NCBI GenBank assembly: GCA_946481105.1
Contig: CAMLMM010000052.1
Coordinates: 1-14,407 of the forward strand
DNA: 14,407 nucleotides
Reading direction: 5' to 3'
From: an uncultured Alphaproteobacteria bacterium
GTDB lineage: Bacteria > Pseudomonadota > Alphaproteobacteria > Micavibrionales > Micavibrionaceae
Position 1 is the stretch's first letter, and every line of letters begins with the position of its first letter. Below are positions 1 through 6,492 of the stretch, piece by piece. The notes beneath the pieces were generated by a model. The model was not told where the DNA came from. It saw only the letters and a program-made list of their open reading frames with translations, and made no database searches. Made by a program: the position numbers and the translations under genes.

Positions 1-1257
1 CAGCGTTCCTGCTTCCGGACCGATGATATGGCAGCCCAGCACGCGGTCGGTTTTCGCATCGGCCAGAATTTTAACGAAACCATCGGTACAGTTCATCGCG
101 CGGGCACGACCATTCGCCATGAACGGGAACTTACCGGCTTTATACGCAACGCCTTCGGCTTTCAATTGCTCTTCGGTTTTGCCCACGCTGGCGATTTCCG
201 GCCAGGTATACACAACGCCCGGAATCAGATTGTAATCGATATGACCCGACTGACCGGCCAACATCTCGGCCAGCACGACGCCTTCATCTTCGGCCTTGTG
301 CGCCAGCATCGGCCCGGCGATAACGTCACCAATCGCATAAATACCTTGCACGTTCGACTGGAAATGACTGTCCGTTTTCACACGACCGCGCTCATCGGTT
401 TGAACACCCGCTTTGTCGAGTCCCAGATTGCCCGTGTAGGCCTTCCGCCCGACGGCCACGAGAACCATATCCGCTTTCAGCGTTTCCTGCGCGCCCCCAG
501 CGGCAGGTTCCAGCGTCAGCATCACGCCATTCTTGTCGGCTTCCGCCTTGGCGACTTTGGTGGACAGTTTGAATTGCATACCCTGCTTGGTCAGGATTTT
601 CTGGGCTTCTTTCGACAATTCCCCATCCATCGTCGCAATAATGCGGTCCATATATTCAACCACCGTGACCTTCGCGCCCAGACGGCCCCAGACAGCGCCG
701 AGTTCCAGACCAATCACGCCACCGCCAATAACGACCAGATGTTCCGGCACTTTATCGAGTTCCAGCGCGCCGGTTGATGACACGATGCGTTTTTCATCGA
801 CGGTAATGCCCGGTGGCACGGCGACATCCGACCCGGTGGCAATCACAATATTCTTTGTCTGATAAACCGTCCCGCCGACATCTACCTGTCCGGCGGCCAG
901 AATTTTACCTTCACCTTTCAGCCAGTCGACTTTGTTTTTCTTGAACAGGAACTCGATCCCTTTGGTATTCGAATCAATGACGGCCTGTTTATGCCCCATC
1001 ATGCCTTTCAGGTCGAGTTTAACCCCGCTGACCTGGATACCCATCTTGCCCAGCTCGTCTTTGGCTTCGTGATATTTCTCGGATGCGGATAACAAAGCCT
1101 TGGATGGGATACAACCCACATTCAGACAGGTGCCCCCTAGCGCGCTGCGTTTTTCAACGCAGGCGACCTTCATCCCCAGCTGCGCGGCGCGAATCGCGCA
1201 AACATAACCGCCGGGACCGGCACCGATAACAATCACATCATATTGGGTTTGGGACAT
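1..1257 (-). CDS. lpdA: dihydrolipoyl dehydrogenase (E3), 3' end missing
   Basis: This is the flavoprotein E3 subunit of 2-oxoacid dehydrogenase complexes, which reoxidises protein-bound dihydrolipoamide with NAD+ in the cytoplasm. The 419 visible residues begin [17 protein letters not shown], an FAD-binding Rossmann motif. The redox-active disulfide follows in GGTCLNVGC (Cys44 and Cys49), then an NAD-binding motif [11 protein letters not shown], and the second FAD motif [20 protein letters not shown]. The dimerisation domain is cut by the window edge after [10 protein letters not shown]. About 45-55 residues, including the family's His-Pro catalytic region, therefore lie outside. The ATG is at 1257-1255, preceded by CAGG nine bases upstream. 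The E3 motif set distinguishes it from glutathione or mercuric reductase, though the family is broad. Confidence 0.95.
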   Translation of the reverse strand, partial: MSQTQYDVIVIGAGPGGYVCAIRAAQLGMKVACVEKRSALGGTCLNVGCIPSKALLSASEKYHEAKDELGKMGIQVSGVKLDLKGMMGHKQAVIDSNTKGIEFLFKKNKVDWLKGEGKILAAGQVDVGGTVYQTKNIVIATGSDVAVPPGITVDEKRIVSSTGALELDKVPEHLVVIGGGVIGLELGAVWGRLGAKVTVVEYMDRIIATMDGELSKEAQKILTKQGMQFKLSTKVAKAEADKNGVMLTLEPAAGGAQETLKADMVLVAVGRKAYTGNLGLDKAGVQTDERGRVKTDSHFQSNVQGIYAIGDVIAGPMLAHKAEDEGVVLAEMLAGQSGHIDYNLIPGVVYTWPEIASVGKTEEQLKAEGVAYKAGKFPFMANGRARAMNCTDGFVKILADAKTDRVLGCHIIGPEAGTL

Positions 1258-1447
1258 TCTATACAACCTGAGGGATAGGAGTGGAAAAATTCACGAGTTA
1301 AATAGCACAATAAGGGTAAAAAAACCATAGGACCCCCATCCCCTGTCTTCACCTAAAACCCTTATAAACCCTACCCTTGGGATAAAAGTTCCGCATAAGT
1401 TTTTTTATTCTTGCTTTTTCCTGCGGAAAACTATTTATTGCGGCAAT

Positions 1448-1481
1448 TTTAATCGCGCCCCGACTCGGGTTTTCGATTAAA
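1448..1481. repeat. nested inverted repeats
   Basis: The outer arms TTTAATCG (1448-1455) and CGATTAAA (1474-1481) are perfectly complementary. They enclose an almost concentric second palindrome, CCCGA-C-TCGGG (1459-1469). As RNA this would be an 8-bp stem, a 3x4 internal loop and a short GC stem, but the inner hairpin is too short to call a terminator. It could be a protein-binding site or a structured leader upstream of the gene at 1567. Confidence 0.4.
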
Positions 1482-1502
1482 TTTCATTAGAAGTTACAAA
1501 TA

Positions 1503-1545
1503 TATATTGACATAATGTTAATTAATTGTTAATTATGTCAATATA
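1503..1545. promoter_or_regulatory. operator-like inverted repeat with embedded TTGACA
   Basis: TATATTGACATAAT (1503-1516) is repeated as its exact reverse complement ATTATGTCAATATA (1532-1545) across a 15-base spacer. Inside sits a direct repeat of GTTAATTA at 1517-1524 and 1528-1535, 11 bases apart, about one helical turn. A consensus -35 TTGACA falls at 1507-1512, but the best -10 candidates (around 1529-1535) are poor. The element ends 21 bases before the chosen ATG at 1567. Its symmetry and position suggest a regulator-binding site governing the trio; which regulator binds is unknown. Confidence 0.55.
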
Positions 1546-1566
1546 CAAAAATGGAGAGTGAACGAC

Positions 1567-2790
1567 ATGGCCTATGACCCAGACCTGAACGCCGCTAAAC
1601 TTCCGTGGGACGTCATTCCTGAGTCAGTAAAAAGTCATTTCACCCCTATTGGTTACGACCTTGAGCCCGAATTAAAATTTGCCATTACCATTCCCCGTGA
1701 ATTACAGGTGCAGGATGCCAGCAAAGCCGGCACACGTGCCTTCCCCCACATTCAGCAGACATTTTTAAACCTCGCCAAATCTTTCCAACGTACCACCCCA
1801 GGACAATTCAGCTTTATTGATGCCAATGGCATCAATCCGCGTGATTATGCGCTGGTTAACCTCGGTCAGGACGAAGGCCGCAAAGTCGCCAATATGGTTT
1901 TACCGCTCATGACCATGGCCAAAAATGGCTATCAATACCGTGAGCGCTTCGCCGTCCCTGTATTCAGTGGCACACCCCTCGAATATTTGCGGATTAAAAA
2001 TTACGATGCGAATGCCAAAACCCTCCTCTCCCAGGGGCAGCATCGCAGGGAATTTGAAACCCATAACGATTCTTCCATTACCCCATTTAATAGTTTTGAT
2101 AAATTCCGGCAGATTCCCAATTTGCCGGATTTTTTTCAGGGCGTTAATACCGACCATATGTATGTCATCAAAGCATGGATGACATCGCGTTCCAGCCTTA
2201 TAACCCTGTCCCAGGTACCCAGCACTGGCCTTTATGCCCTGTGCGAACATTGCTGTGATATCACACGTTATACGACAGGGAATTTTGAAGTCTTTATCAA
2301 CGATGGTCGGCTGGACCCGGAATGGGAAACCGAAATTAAAGGTTTTTACGGCCATGATCCGCGCCTGGCGAGTGAAGCTGGTCAGAAAGAACTTATCGAT
2401 ATCGTTTTTGCTGATATCACCCGCCGTTTCCAGGCCGTCTCACCTAATCTTAGCCTAAACGAACTGAGCAAGATGGAACGGGCGCGCGATTTAACAGATG
2501 CGTTTTACGCCCCTACCAGTAATTTTGCCCCCTATCAGTACACAAACAATCCCATCACTCCATATTTAGAAAGCGTTGGCGCTCCGCTGGGTCTATCTCA
2601 CGCCTTTACGCAAGCCGTAACAGCCCGTTCCGCAACATCGGAAGCCAATCTGCCGCGCATTGTGACATTGGCGGCCCATATGCCAAATCCAATTATTTTC
2701 GTTGACCGTCAAGCACTGAACCGCCATATTCGCGACAACCAGCCAGTACAGGCAGACTCAACTGTCCGCGCTTTGAGCATGGTCGCATAA
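1567..2790 (+). CDS. hypothetical protein, first gene of a three-gene set
   Basis: I do not recognise this 407-residue protein. It has no signal peptide and no obvious membrane segment, so it is probably cytoplasmic. A small Cys/His cluster CEHCC occurs near residues 226-230 and may or may not bind metal. Other features are a Pro-rich N-terminus and many aromatic residues. I start it at the ATG at 1567 because GGAG at 1553-1556 is well spaced for it; the in-frame GTG at 1558 would overlap that ribosome binding site. It lies just downstream of the inverted repeat at 1503-1545 and ends 8 bases before the PfkB gene, implying co-transcription. Codons look somewhat more AT-rich than those of the downstream genes. 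Lineage-restricted distribution is possible. Confidence 0.8.
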   Translation: MAYDPDLNAAKLPWDVIPESVKSHFTPIGYDLEPELKFAITIPRELQVQDASKAGTRAFPHIQQTFLNLAKSFQRTTPGQFSFIDANGINPRDYALVNLGQDEGRKVANMVLPLMTMAKNGYQYRERFAVPVFSGTPLEYLRIKNYDANAKTLLSQGQHRREFETHNDSSITPFNSFDKFRQIPNLPDFFQGVNTDHMYVIKAWMTSRSSLITLSQVPSTGLYALCEHCCDITRYTTGNFEVFINDGRLDPEWETEIKGFYGHDPRLASEAGQKELIDIVFADITRRFQAVSPNLSLNELSKMERARDLTDAFYAPTSNFAPYQYTNNPITPYLESVGAPLGLSHAFTQAVTARSATSEANLPRIVTLAAHMPNPIIFVDRQALNRHIRDNQPVQADSTVRALSMVA

Positions 2791-2798
2791 TAACTGAA

Positions 2799-3800
2799 AT
2801 GTCACGTATCTTTACCAGTATCGGCAATGCCTGTACCGACATTGTGGCGTCGGTGCCTGAAGAATTTTTACTCCAGCACGGCCTGCGTAAGCATTTTGAT
2901 TGCGACCTGCAATCGACCGACCAGCTGGAAGTCGTCAAAAAAGCGCTGCCCGCTTATCAGGTTATCCCCGGCGGCGCGGGTGCCAACGTCACGCATGTTA
3001 TTTCTGCCCTCGGCGGTGAATCGCATTTTATCGGCAAAATATCTGCCGATGCCGAAGGCCTGGCCTTTCAGAAATTCATGGAAGACCACGGTATAAAATG
3101 CCATTTCCGCGAACCCTTCGATACCACGACACGTTCGCCGCAGGTATTGGCGCTAATTACCCCGGACGGTGAACGTACCTTTGCTTCATTCGACGGGTCC
3201 GCCCTCGACTTGTCAGCCGATGATTATGATTTCGACACTATCCGCAAATCCGACTATCTCTATCTCGATGGCTATTGTTTTTCCTCCCCGCATACCGCTG
3301 ATGGTTTTTACAAGGCTGCATCCGAAGCCCGTGCCGCCGGGCACCATGTCACCTTTAATGCAGGTGATCTGACACACTACGAAGCGAATAAAGGCGGCGT
3401 CGACCGTTTATTGTCCGTCTGCGACAGCGTGATGTGTTCACGCCCGGAGGCCGAGGCTTTCTTCGGCGCAGAGCCGCTTAATGAACTGGCGCTCAAAATG
3501 GCTAAGCGTTTTGCCTTTGGTGCAATCACCGACGGACGCAATGGTGCATTCGTCTTTAATGACGGTGAAACACGCCATATTCCGGCAGCCGATATCTCTC
3601 ACCTGAAAACCATTGATACAAATGGTGCTGGCGATCATTTCTCCGGCGGGTTCATTTATGGCCTGATGAATGACTTCACGCTTGAACAGGCGGGGCGCCT
3701 TGGCATTCTCTGTGCAACGGACTGCCTCTCCCACCCCGGTGCGCGCCCTCTGGGCGGTTTCGGCTCGTTAAAGCATCTCGCCGCAGCAGCAAAAAGCTGA
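2799..3800 (+). CDS. PfkB-family carbohydrate/nucleoside kinase (adenosine kinase-like)
   Basis: This 333-residue member of the ribokinase/PfkB superfamily phosphorylates a sugar or nucleoside hydroxyl using ATP. The N-terminal substrate motif is PGGAGANVTHVISALGG (about residues 57-73). The C-terminal signature DTNGAGDHFSGGF starts at Asp273, with Asp279 the expected catalytic base. The N-terminus, IGNACTDIVASVP, and the C-terminal HPGARP resemble the adenosine-kinase-like branch common in alphaproteobacteria rather than RbsK. True substrate specificity cannot be read from the sequence. It starts 8 bases after the preceding stop with no clear ribosome binding site, suggesting translational coupling. 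The tandem deaminase gene follows after 12 bases, which hints at a nucleoside or nucleotide substrate, though that is inference. Confidence 0.88.
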   Translation: MSRIFTSIGNACTDIVASVPEEFLLQHGLRKHFDCDLQSTDQLEVVKKALPAYQVIPGGAGANVTHVISALGGESHFIGKISADAEGLAFQKFMEDHGIKCHFREPFDTTTRSPQVLALITPDGERTFASFDGSALDLSADDYDFDTIRKSDYLYLDGYCFSSPHTADGFYKAASEARAAGHHVTFNAGDLTHYEANKGGVDRLLSVCDSVMCSRPEAEAFFGAEPLNELALKMAKRFAFGAITDGRNGAFVFNDGETRHIPAADISHLKTIDTNGAGDHFSGGFIYGLMNDFTLEQAGRLGILCATDCLSHPGARPLGGFGSLKHLAAAAKS

Positions 3801-3812
3801 TATCCTCCCCGC

Positions 3813-4751
3813 ATGACTTCACCAATTGACGCCATGCAGCGGGCCGTCGATATCGTTCTGACCAGCCCGCATCCCGATAATAAAGTCGCCGCCGCCCTCT
3901 TCCGGCCGGACGACTGGCTGGCCAAAACCAACGACTGGCCCCGCGCTATTCAGGACAGACTTGGTCTGGAAGTCCGCATCGGGGATAGCAGCGGTACCGT
4001 TCATGCCGAAGTCAATTGCCTCCTTCATGTCCATTTCCCGACTCAGGGGGCAAGTCTCGCCATTACCGACCCGTGCTGCCCCAACTGCGCGAAATGCATC
4101 GCCGAAGCGGGTATCAAAACCGTCTATATCGACCACAAGGGTTTCCTGAAAGATTTTGCCGCGCGGCGCGGCGATGAATTCCAGGATATGTCGCTGCGCA
4201 TTCTGGCCCATGCGGGTGTTTCCCTTTACGAAGTGACCCGCAAGGAAGATAAAATCGTGACGATTTACGAACCGCCTGCCGGTTACGTGCCCCCCGAAGA
4301 TAACCCGATTGAAATCCGCCCCACCCGTGCAACGGCCTCCGTTGATACTTTACTGCACACAGCACGGCTGGTGAGAGTCAAACATCCCCGCTGGGGTTGC
4401 GCCCTCGCGCATGATGAATCCGGCAAACTCTGGACGCTCGTTGCCTCTGCGCACCCGGCCATCGGTTTCACCGCAGGCGATAAGATGATCTCGGAGAATA
4501 AATATGATTTTTATCTGGAACCGATCAACCGCCTGCTGATGGGGGCGGCCCGCGCCGGACTGAAGATTAAAGGATCGGATATATGGTGTTCCGTTCTGCC
4601 GTCACCGCGGGAAATGGTCAATCTGGTGGCGGCGGGCCTTACTGGAATCTATATCGGCGATATGGACGCACATAAAAAGGAATCATCGGTCAAAGGCCGG
4701 GAAACCCTTGAAAATTCAGGTATCCTGAAATTTCATGATGGGAAATTATAG
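3813..4751 (+). CDS. tandem cytidine/dCMP-deaminase-like protein with a degenerate second domain
   Basis: In this 312-residue protein, residues about 5-140 form a zinc-dependent cytidine/deoxycytidylate deaminase domain. It has HAEVNCLL (His64 as zinc ligand, Glu66 as proton shuttle) and PCCPNCAKC (Cys89 and Cys92 as the PCxxC ligands). Residues about 175-310 appear to repeat the fold. LEPINRLL (235-242) matches HAEVNCLL, and PSPREMVNLVAAGLTGIYIGD, written here as PSPRE at 263-267 plus AAGLTGIYIGD at 273-283, matches the PCxxC helix and following strand. In the second copy the ligands are Leu235, Ser264 and Glu267 and the shuttle Glu is Pro237, so it should be inactive. Substrate (dCMP, cytidine, or a base in RNA or DNA) is unknown. 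It lies 12 bases after the PfkB gene and probably in the same transcript. Confidence 0.82.
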   Translation: MTSPIDAMQRAVDIVLTSPHPDNKVAAALFRPDDWLAKTNDWPRAIQDRLGLEVRIGDSSGTVHAEVNCLLHVHFPTQGASLAITDPCCPNCAKCIAEAGIKTVYIDHKGFLKDFAARRGDEFQDMSLRILAHAGVSLYEVTRKEDKIVTIYEPPAGYVPPEDNPIEIRPTRATASVDTLLHTARLVRVKHPRWGCALAHDESGKLWTLVASAHPAIGFTAGDKMISENKYDFYLEPINRLLMGAARAGLKIKGSDIWCSVLPSPREMVNLVAAGLTGIYIGDMDAHKKESSVKGRETLENSGILKFHDGKL

Positions 4752-4757
4752 AGTATT

Positions 4758-5168
4758 TTATAATAGGCCCTGGTGATGGCGTCTGATCATTTCCTGAATA
4801 TCGTCCTCGGAAAATTCAAAACCACGGCCCAGTTCTTCAATCATTATTTCACGAACGAGGACGGCTAAGTCCTCACCCGTCTCACACCACAGATCGAGAA
4901 TGGAACGGCGATACAGCACCAGACGGTCTTCGCCATTGGCGACTTTCTTCTGGATACCCGGGGCGATTTCTTTCCCCGAGTGAAACAAGGCAAGAAGTTC
5001 ATACGGCGAGGACAGATCCATATCCTGCTCGATGGTTTCATCCGGAAACTCTTCGACTTCCAACTGCAGTTCTTCTGTTTTTGCCGTCAACTCATCCGGC
5101 AGCGTATCAACAATCTGACGTGCCATGACCATGATATCTTCGCTGCTTGGTGGCATCGAAAAATTCAT
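4758..5168 (-). CDS. minimal zincin-like metallopeptidase family protein lacking the metal site
   Basis: The 136-residue protein matches the small zincin-like family (PF06262 type) along its length: DTLPDEL, then VEEFPDE, SPYELLALF, then LVLYRRSILDLWCETGEDL leading into the active-site helix. Family members carry HExxHHFG there. This protein reads IEELGRGFEF, so the first His is Glu111, Glu112 is kept, and the second His is Arg115. It should not bind zinc in the usual way or cleave peptides. I start at the ATG at 5168 because AGGA lies seven bases upstream; an in-frame start at 5207 would add 13 residues and is possible. A good promoter at 5238-5266 suggests it is transcribed on its own. The stop is 6 bases from the convergent deaminase stop. 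Confidence 0.78.
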   Translation of the reverse strand: MNFSMPPSSEDIMVMARQIVDTLPDELTAKTEELQLEVEEFPDETIEQDMDLSSPYELLALFHSGKEIAPGIQKKVANGEDRLVLYRRSILDLWCETGEDLAVLVREIMIEELGRGFEFSEDDIQEMIRRHHQGLL

Positions 5169-5237
5169 GATGATTTCCTGTCTGGATGCGGCTTTCGCTG
5201 TCATCATTTTCCCACGGAGTTGTTCTGATTGATTCGT

Positions 5238-5266
5238 AGTTTAACGAAACAACCTGTCTTTGCCAA
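5238..5266 (-). promoter_or_regulatory. sigma70-type promoter for the zincin-like gene
   Basis: On the minus strand, TTGGCA (5266-5261) and TAAACT (5243-5238) are separated by exactly 17 bases. The boxes match the consensus at 5/6 and 4/6 positions. They lie downstream of the stop of the DUF433-PIN gene and 70 bases ahead of the ATG at 5168 (31 bases ahead of the alternative ATG at 5207). Confidence 0.5.
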
Positions 5267-5282
5267 GGGGGTGCGCAAATGC

Positions 5283-5957
5283 TTACGCTGCCTGCAAAAC
5301 CCGTCGTGATACGCTTATATCCCGTACCCCACTGTCACCAACGCGGAAAATACTGCCATCACTTCCTGGTTCGATAACATCCTCAATGGCCTGGCGATGT
5401 TTTTGCAATAGCCGTCCAATCTGTTTAATACCCAGCCCATGCGGAATCATCATCACTTTTGGCGCTGCCGCACAATCAAACGCCCGTTTTAAATGATGAC
5501 GGCGGATAATCCCTTTAAAATCAGAATCCTGGGTCAGGATAGCCTTAAATCCGTTTTCAACCGTAAACCGCCACACATCCCCTTCATCATCATTACGCTG
5601 AAAATATAGTCCCTCTGCCAACACGGATGTGGATTGTCCAAATAATTCCGAAACTTTCGGCAACAGAAGATAGGAAATATTTTCATCCAGCACGAAGGCT
5701 TTTTCGGCATCGGGATAAGCCTGCTTCAATGTATCACGCAAAAAGCGCTCGCGGTACGCCATACAGGCCATGACATCTTTTATGGCGAGGCCGGGAATCT
5801 GATCACAGACTTCCTTATAATTAAAGCCCTCGTCGACAAGACCGAGGACTTCTTCAACGCGGACACCGTTACGTCCTATATACGGGCCAATATCCGCTTG
5901 GGCATGCACCACACGACCGAAGCGTGAAGTGAGATACTCATCATTCGCTGAACGCAT
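5283..5957 (-). CDS. DUF433 antitoxin-like / DUF5615 PIN-like fusion protein
   Basis: This 224-residue protein seems to join two domains that are usually separate toxin-antitoxin partners. Residues about 14-72 resemble DUF433, a small winged-helix DNA-binding antitoxin fold: VRVEEVLGLVDEGFNYKEV, then IPGLAIKDVMACMAYR. Residues about 87-195 resemble a DUF5615 PIN-like nuclease: FVLDENISYLL with Asp91, GDVWRFTVENGFKAILT with Asp127, and TQDSDF with Asp144 and Asp146. These acidic residues are the ones expected at the metal site, so the nuclease half looks intact. A roughly 25-residue tail (200-224) matches neither domain. Start at 5957 is supported by AGGGA about eight bases upstream. It could be a self-inhibited nuclease or a repurposed regulator. 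No separate partner gene lies next to it. Confidence 0.72.
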   Translation of the reverse strand: MRSANDEYLTSRFGRVVHAQADIGPYIGRNGVRVEEVLGLVDEGFNYKEVCDQIPGLAIKDVMACMAYRERFLRDTLKQAYPDAEKAFVLDENISYLLLPKVSELFGQSTSVLAEGLYFQRNDDEGDVWRFTVENGFKAILTQDSDFKGIIRRHHLKRAFDCAAAPKVMMIPHGLGIKQIGRLLQKHRQAIEDVIEPGSDGSIFRVGDSGVRDISVSRRVLQAA

Positions 5958-6059
5958 TCTATAATCCCTGTGTTTTATTTTTTTATCAGGCTACAAAGCG
6001 AATCGCGGCACATCAATATAACGCGCCGCCATATCCACGGGATTATTATAAATTAATAT

Positions 6060-6419
6060 TTAACGTGAAGCCGTCTGGCAGGCATCCACGCATTGCGACA
6101 GCTTGGTTTTAAAGCTGGAATAACTCATCTTCGCAGGCGTCACCGGCTTGGAGGACAAAGCGGCATAGGGGTTGGTTGCCTGCTTATACGCTTCGTCCTG
6201 CTGGCGTTCCACCGTTTTGGCTTCCGCTTCGGCTTGCGCTTCATTCATGGCGTGTTTTGTACATTCATTCCGGCAACCGGCAAACGGGTCCTGCGCGTTG
6301 GAATAAATCGGATTAAAAATAACCGATGTTTCAGCCCGCGCCGCCGCCGATGCTCCTAAAAATGCGCAGATAATCAAAAACAAAACAATCAGGCTTATAT
6401 CAATTTTGGCATGAGTCAT
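6060..6419 (-). CDS. small exported protein with two CX3C motifs
   Basis: The 119-residue protein starts with a signal peptide: a short polar N-terminus, a hydrophobic core LIVLFLIICAFLGA, and a likely cleavage after ARA (about residue 29). The mature part of about 90 residues is predicted periplasmic. It contains CRNEC (about residues 49-53), a highly charged Glu/Gln/Ala-rich helix that could be a coiled coil, a Pro/Ser linker, and CVDAC near the C-terminus. The four cysteines could form two disulfides joining two helices. I do not recognise a family. A strong AGGAGG lies five bases upstream of the ATG at 6419. It sits 73 bases downstream of rbsK on the same strand, so it may be co-transcribed or have its own promoter near the palindromes at 6430-6456. 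Confidence 0.72.
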   Translation of the reverse strand: MTHAKIDISLIVLFLIICAFLGASAAARAETSVIFNPIYSNAQDPFAGCRNECTKHAMNEAQAEAEAKTVERQQDEAYKQATNPYAALSSKPVTPAKMSYSSFKTKLSQCVDACQTASR

Positions 6420-6429
6420 TTTCCCCTCC

Positions 6430-6456
6430 TGATATTATCAGTGAAATGGATTCACT
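6430..6456. repeat. two adjoining small palindromes upstream of the exported protein gene
   Basis: TGATA-T-TATCA (6430-6440) and AGTGAA-ATGGA-TTCACT (6440-6456) abut, sharing one base. They lie directly upstream of the ribosome binding site for the gene starting at 6419. They could be a regulator site or an mRNA hairpin between rbsK and this gene; no T-run follows, so they are not a convincing terminator. Confidence 0.3.
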
Positions 6457-6492
6457 ACCCAAACACATCAACCGTAGTGCTTGTTCCCGTAT

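Larger units (their letters stand above)
1258..1566. other. 309-base divergent intergenic region with stacked inverted repeats
   Basis: No convincing gene lies here. It separates the divergent lpdA and the plus-strand trio, so both promoters should be in it. It holds C-rich runs at 1333-1376 (G-runs on the lpdA strand), an inverted repeat TTCCGCA/TGCGGAA (1389-1395 and 1422-1428), a nested pair of inverted repeats at 1448-1481, and a 14-bp-arm inverted repeat at 1503-1545. The stretch from about 1390 is more AT-rich than its surroundings. I could not assign an lpdA promoter with confidence. Confidence 0.6.

Noticed and set aside
28..777. Long plus-strand open frame at the start of the window
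   Set aside because: It runs antisense to lpdA, whose minus-strand frame has all the expected motifs; its translation is His/Arg-rich with no recognisable domain.
1459..1473. CCCGACTCGGG followed by TTTT as a terminator
   Set aside because: A usable hairpin would have only a 4-bp stem, the T-run is short, and no upstream plus-strand gene needs it.
1503..1545. Inverted repeat as a miniature transposon or insertion end
   Set aside because: There is no flanking target duplication, the spacer is only 15 bases, and no second copy was noticed in the window.
1558..1566. GTG at 1558 as the start of the orphan protein
   Set aside because: The purine-rich ribosome binding site at 1553-1558 would overlap the GTG, whereas it is well spaced for the ATG at 1567.
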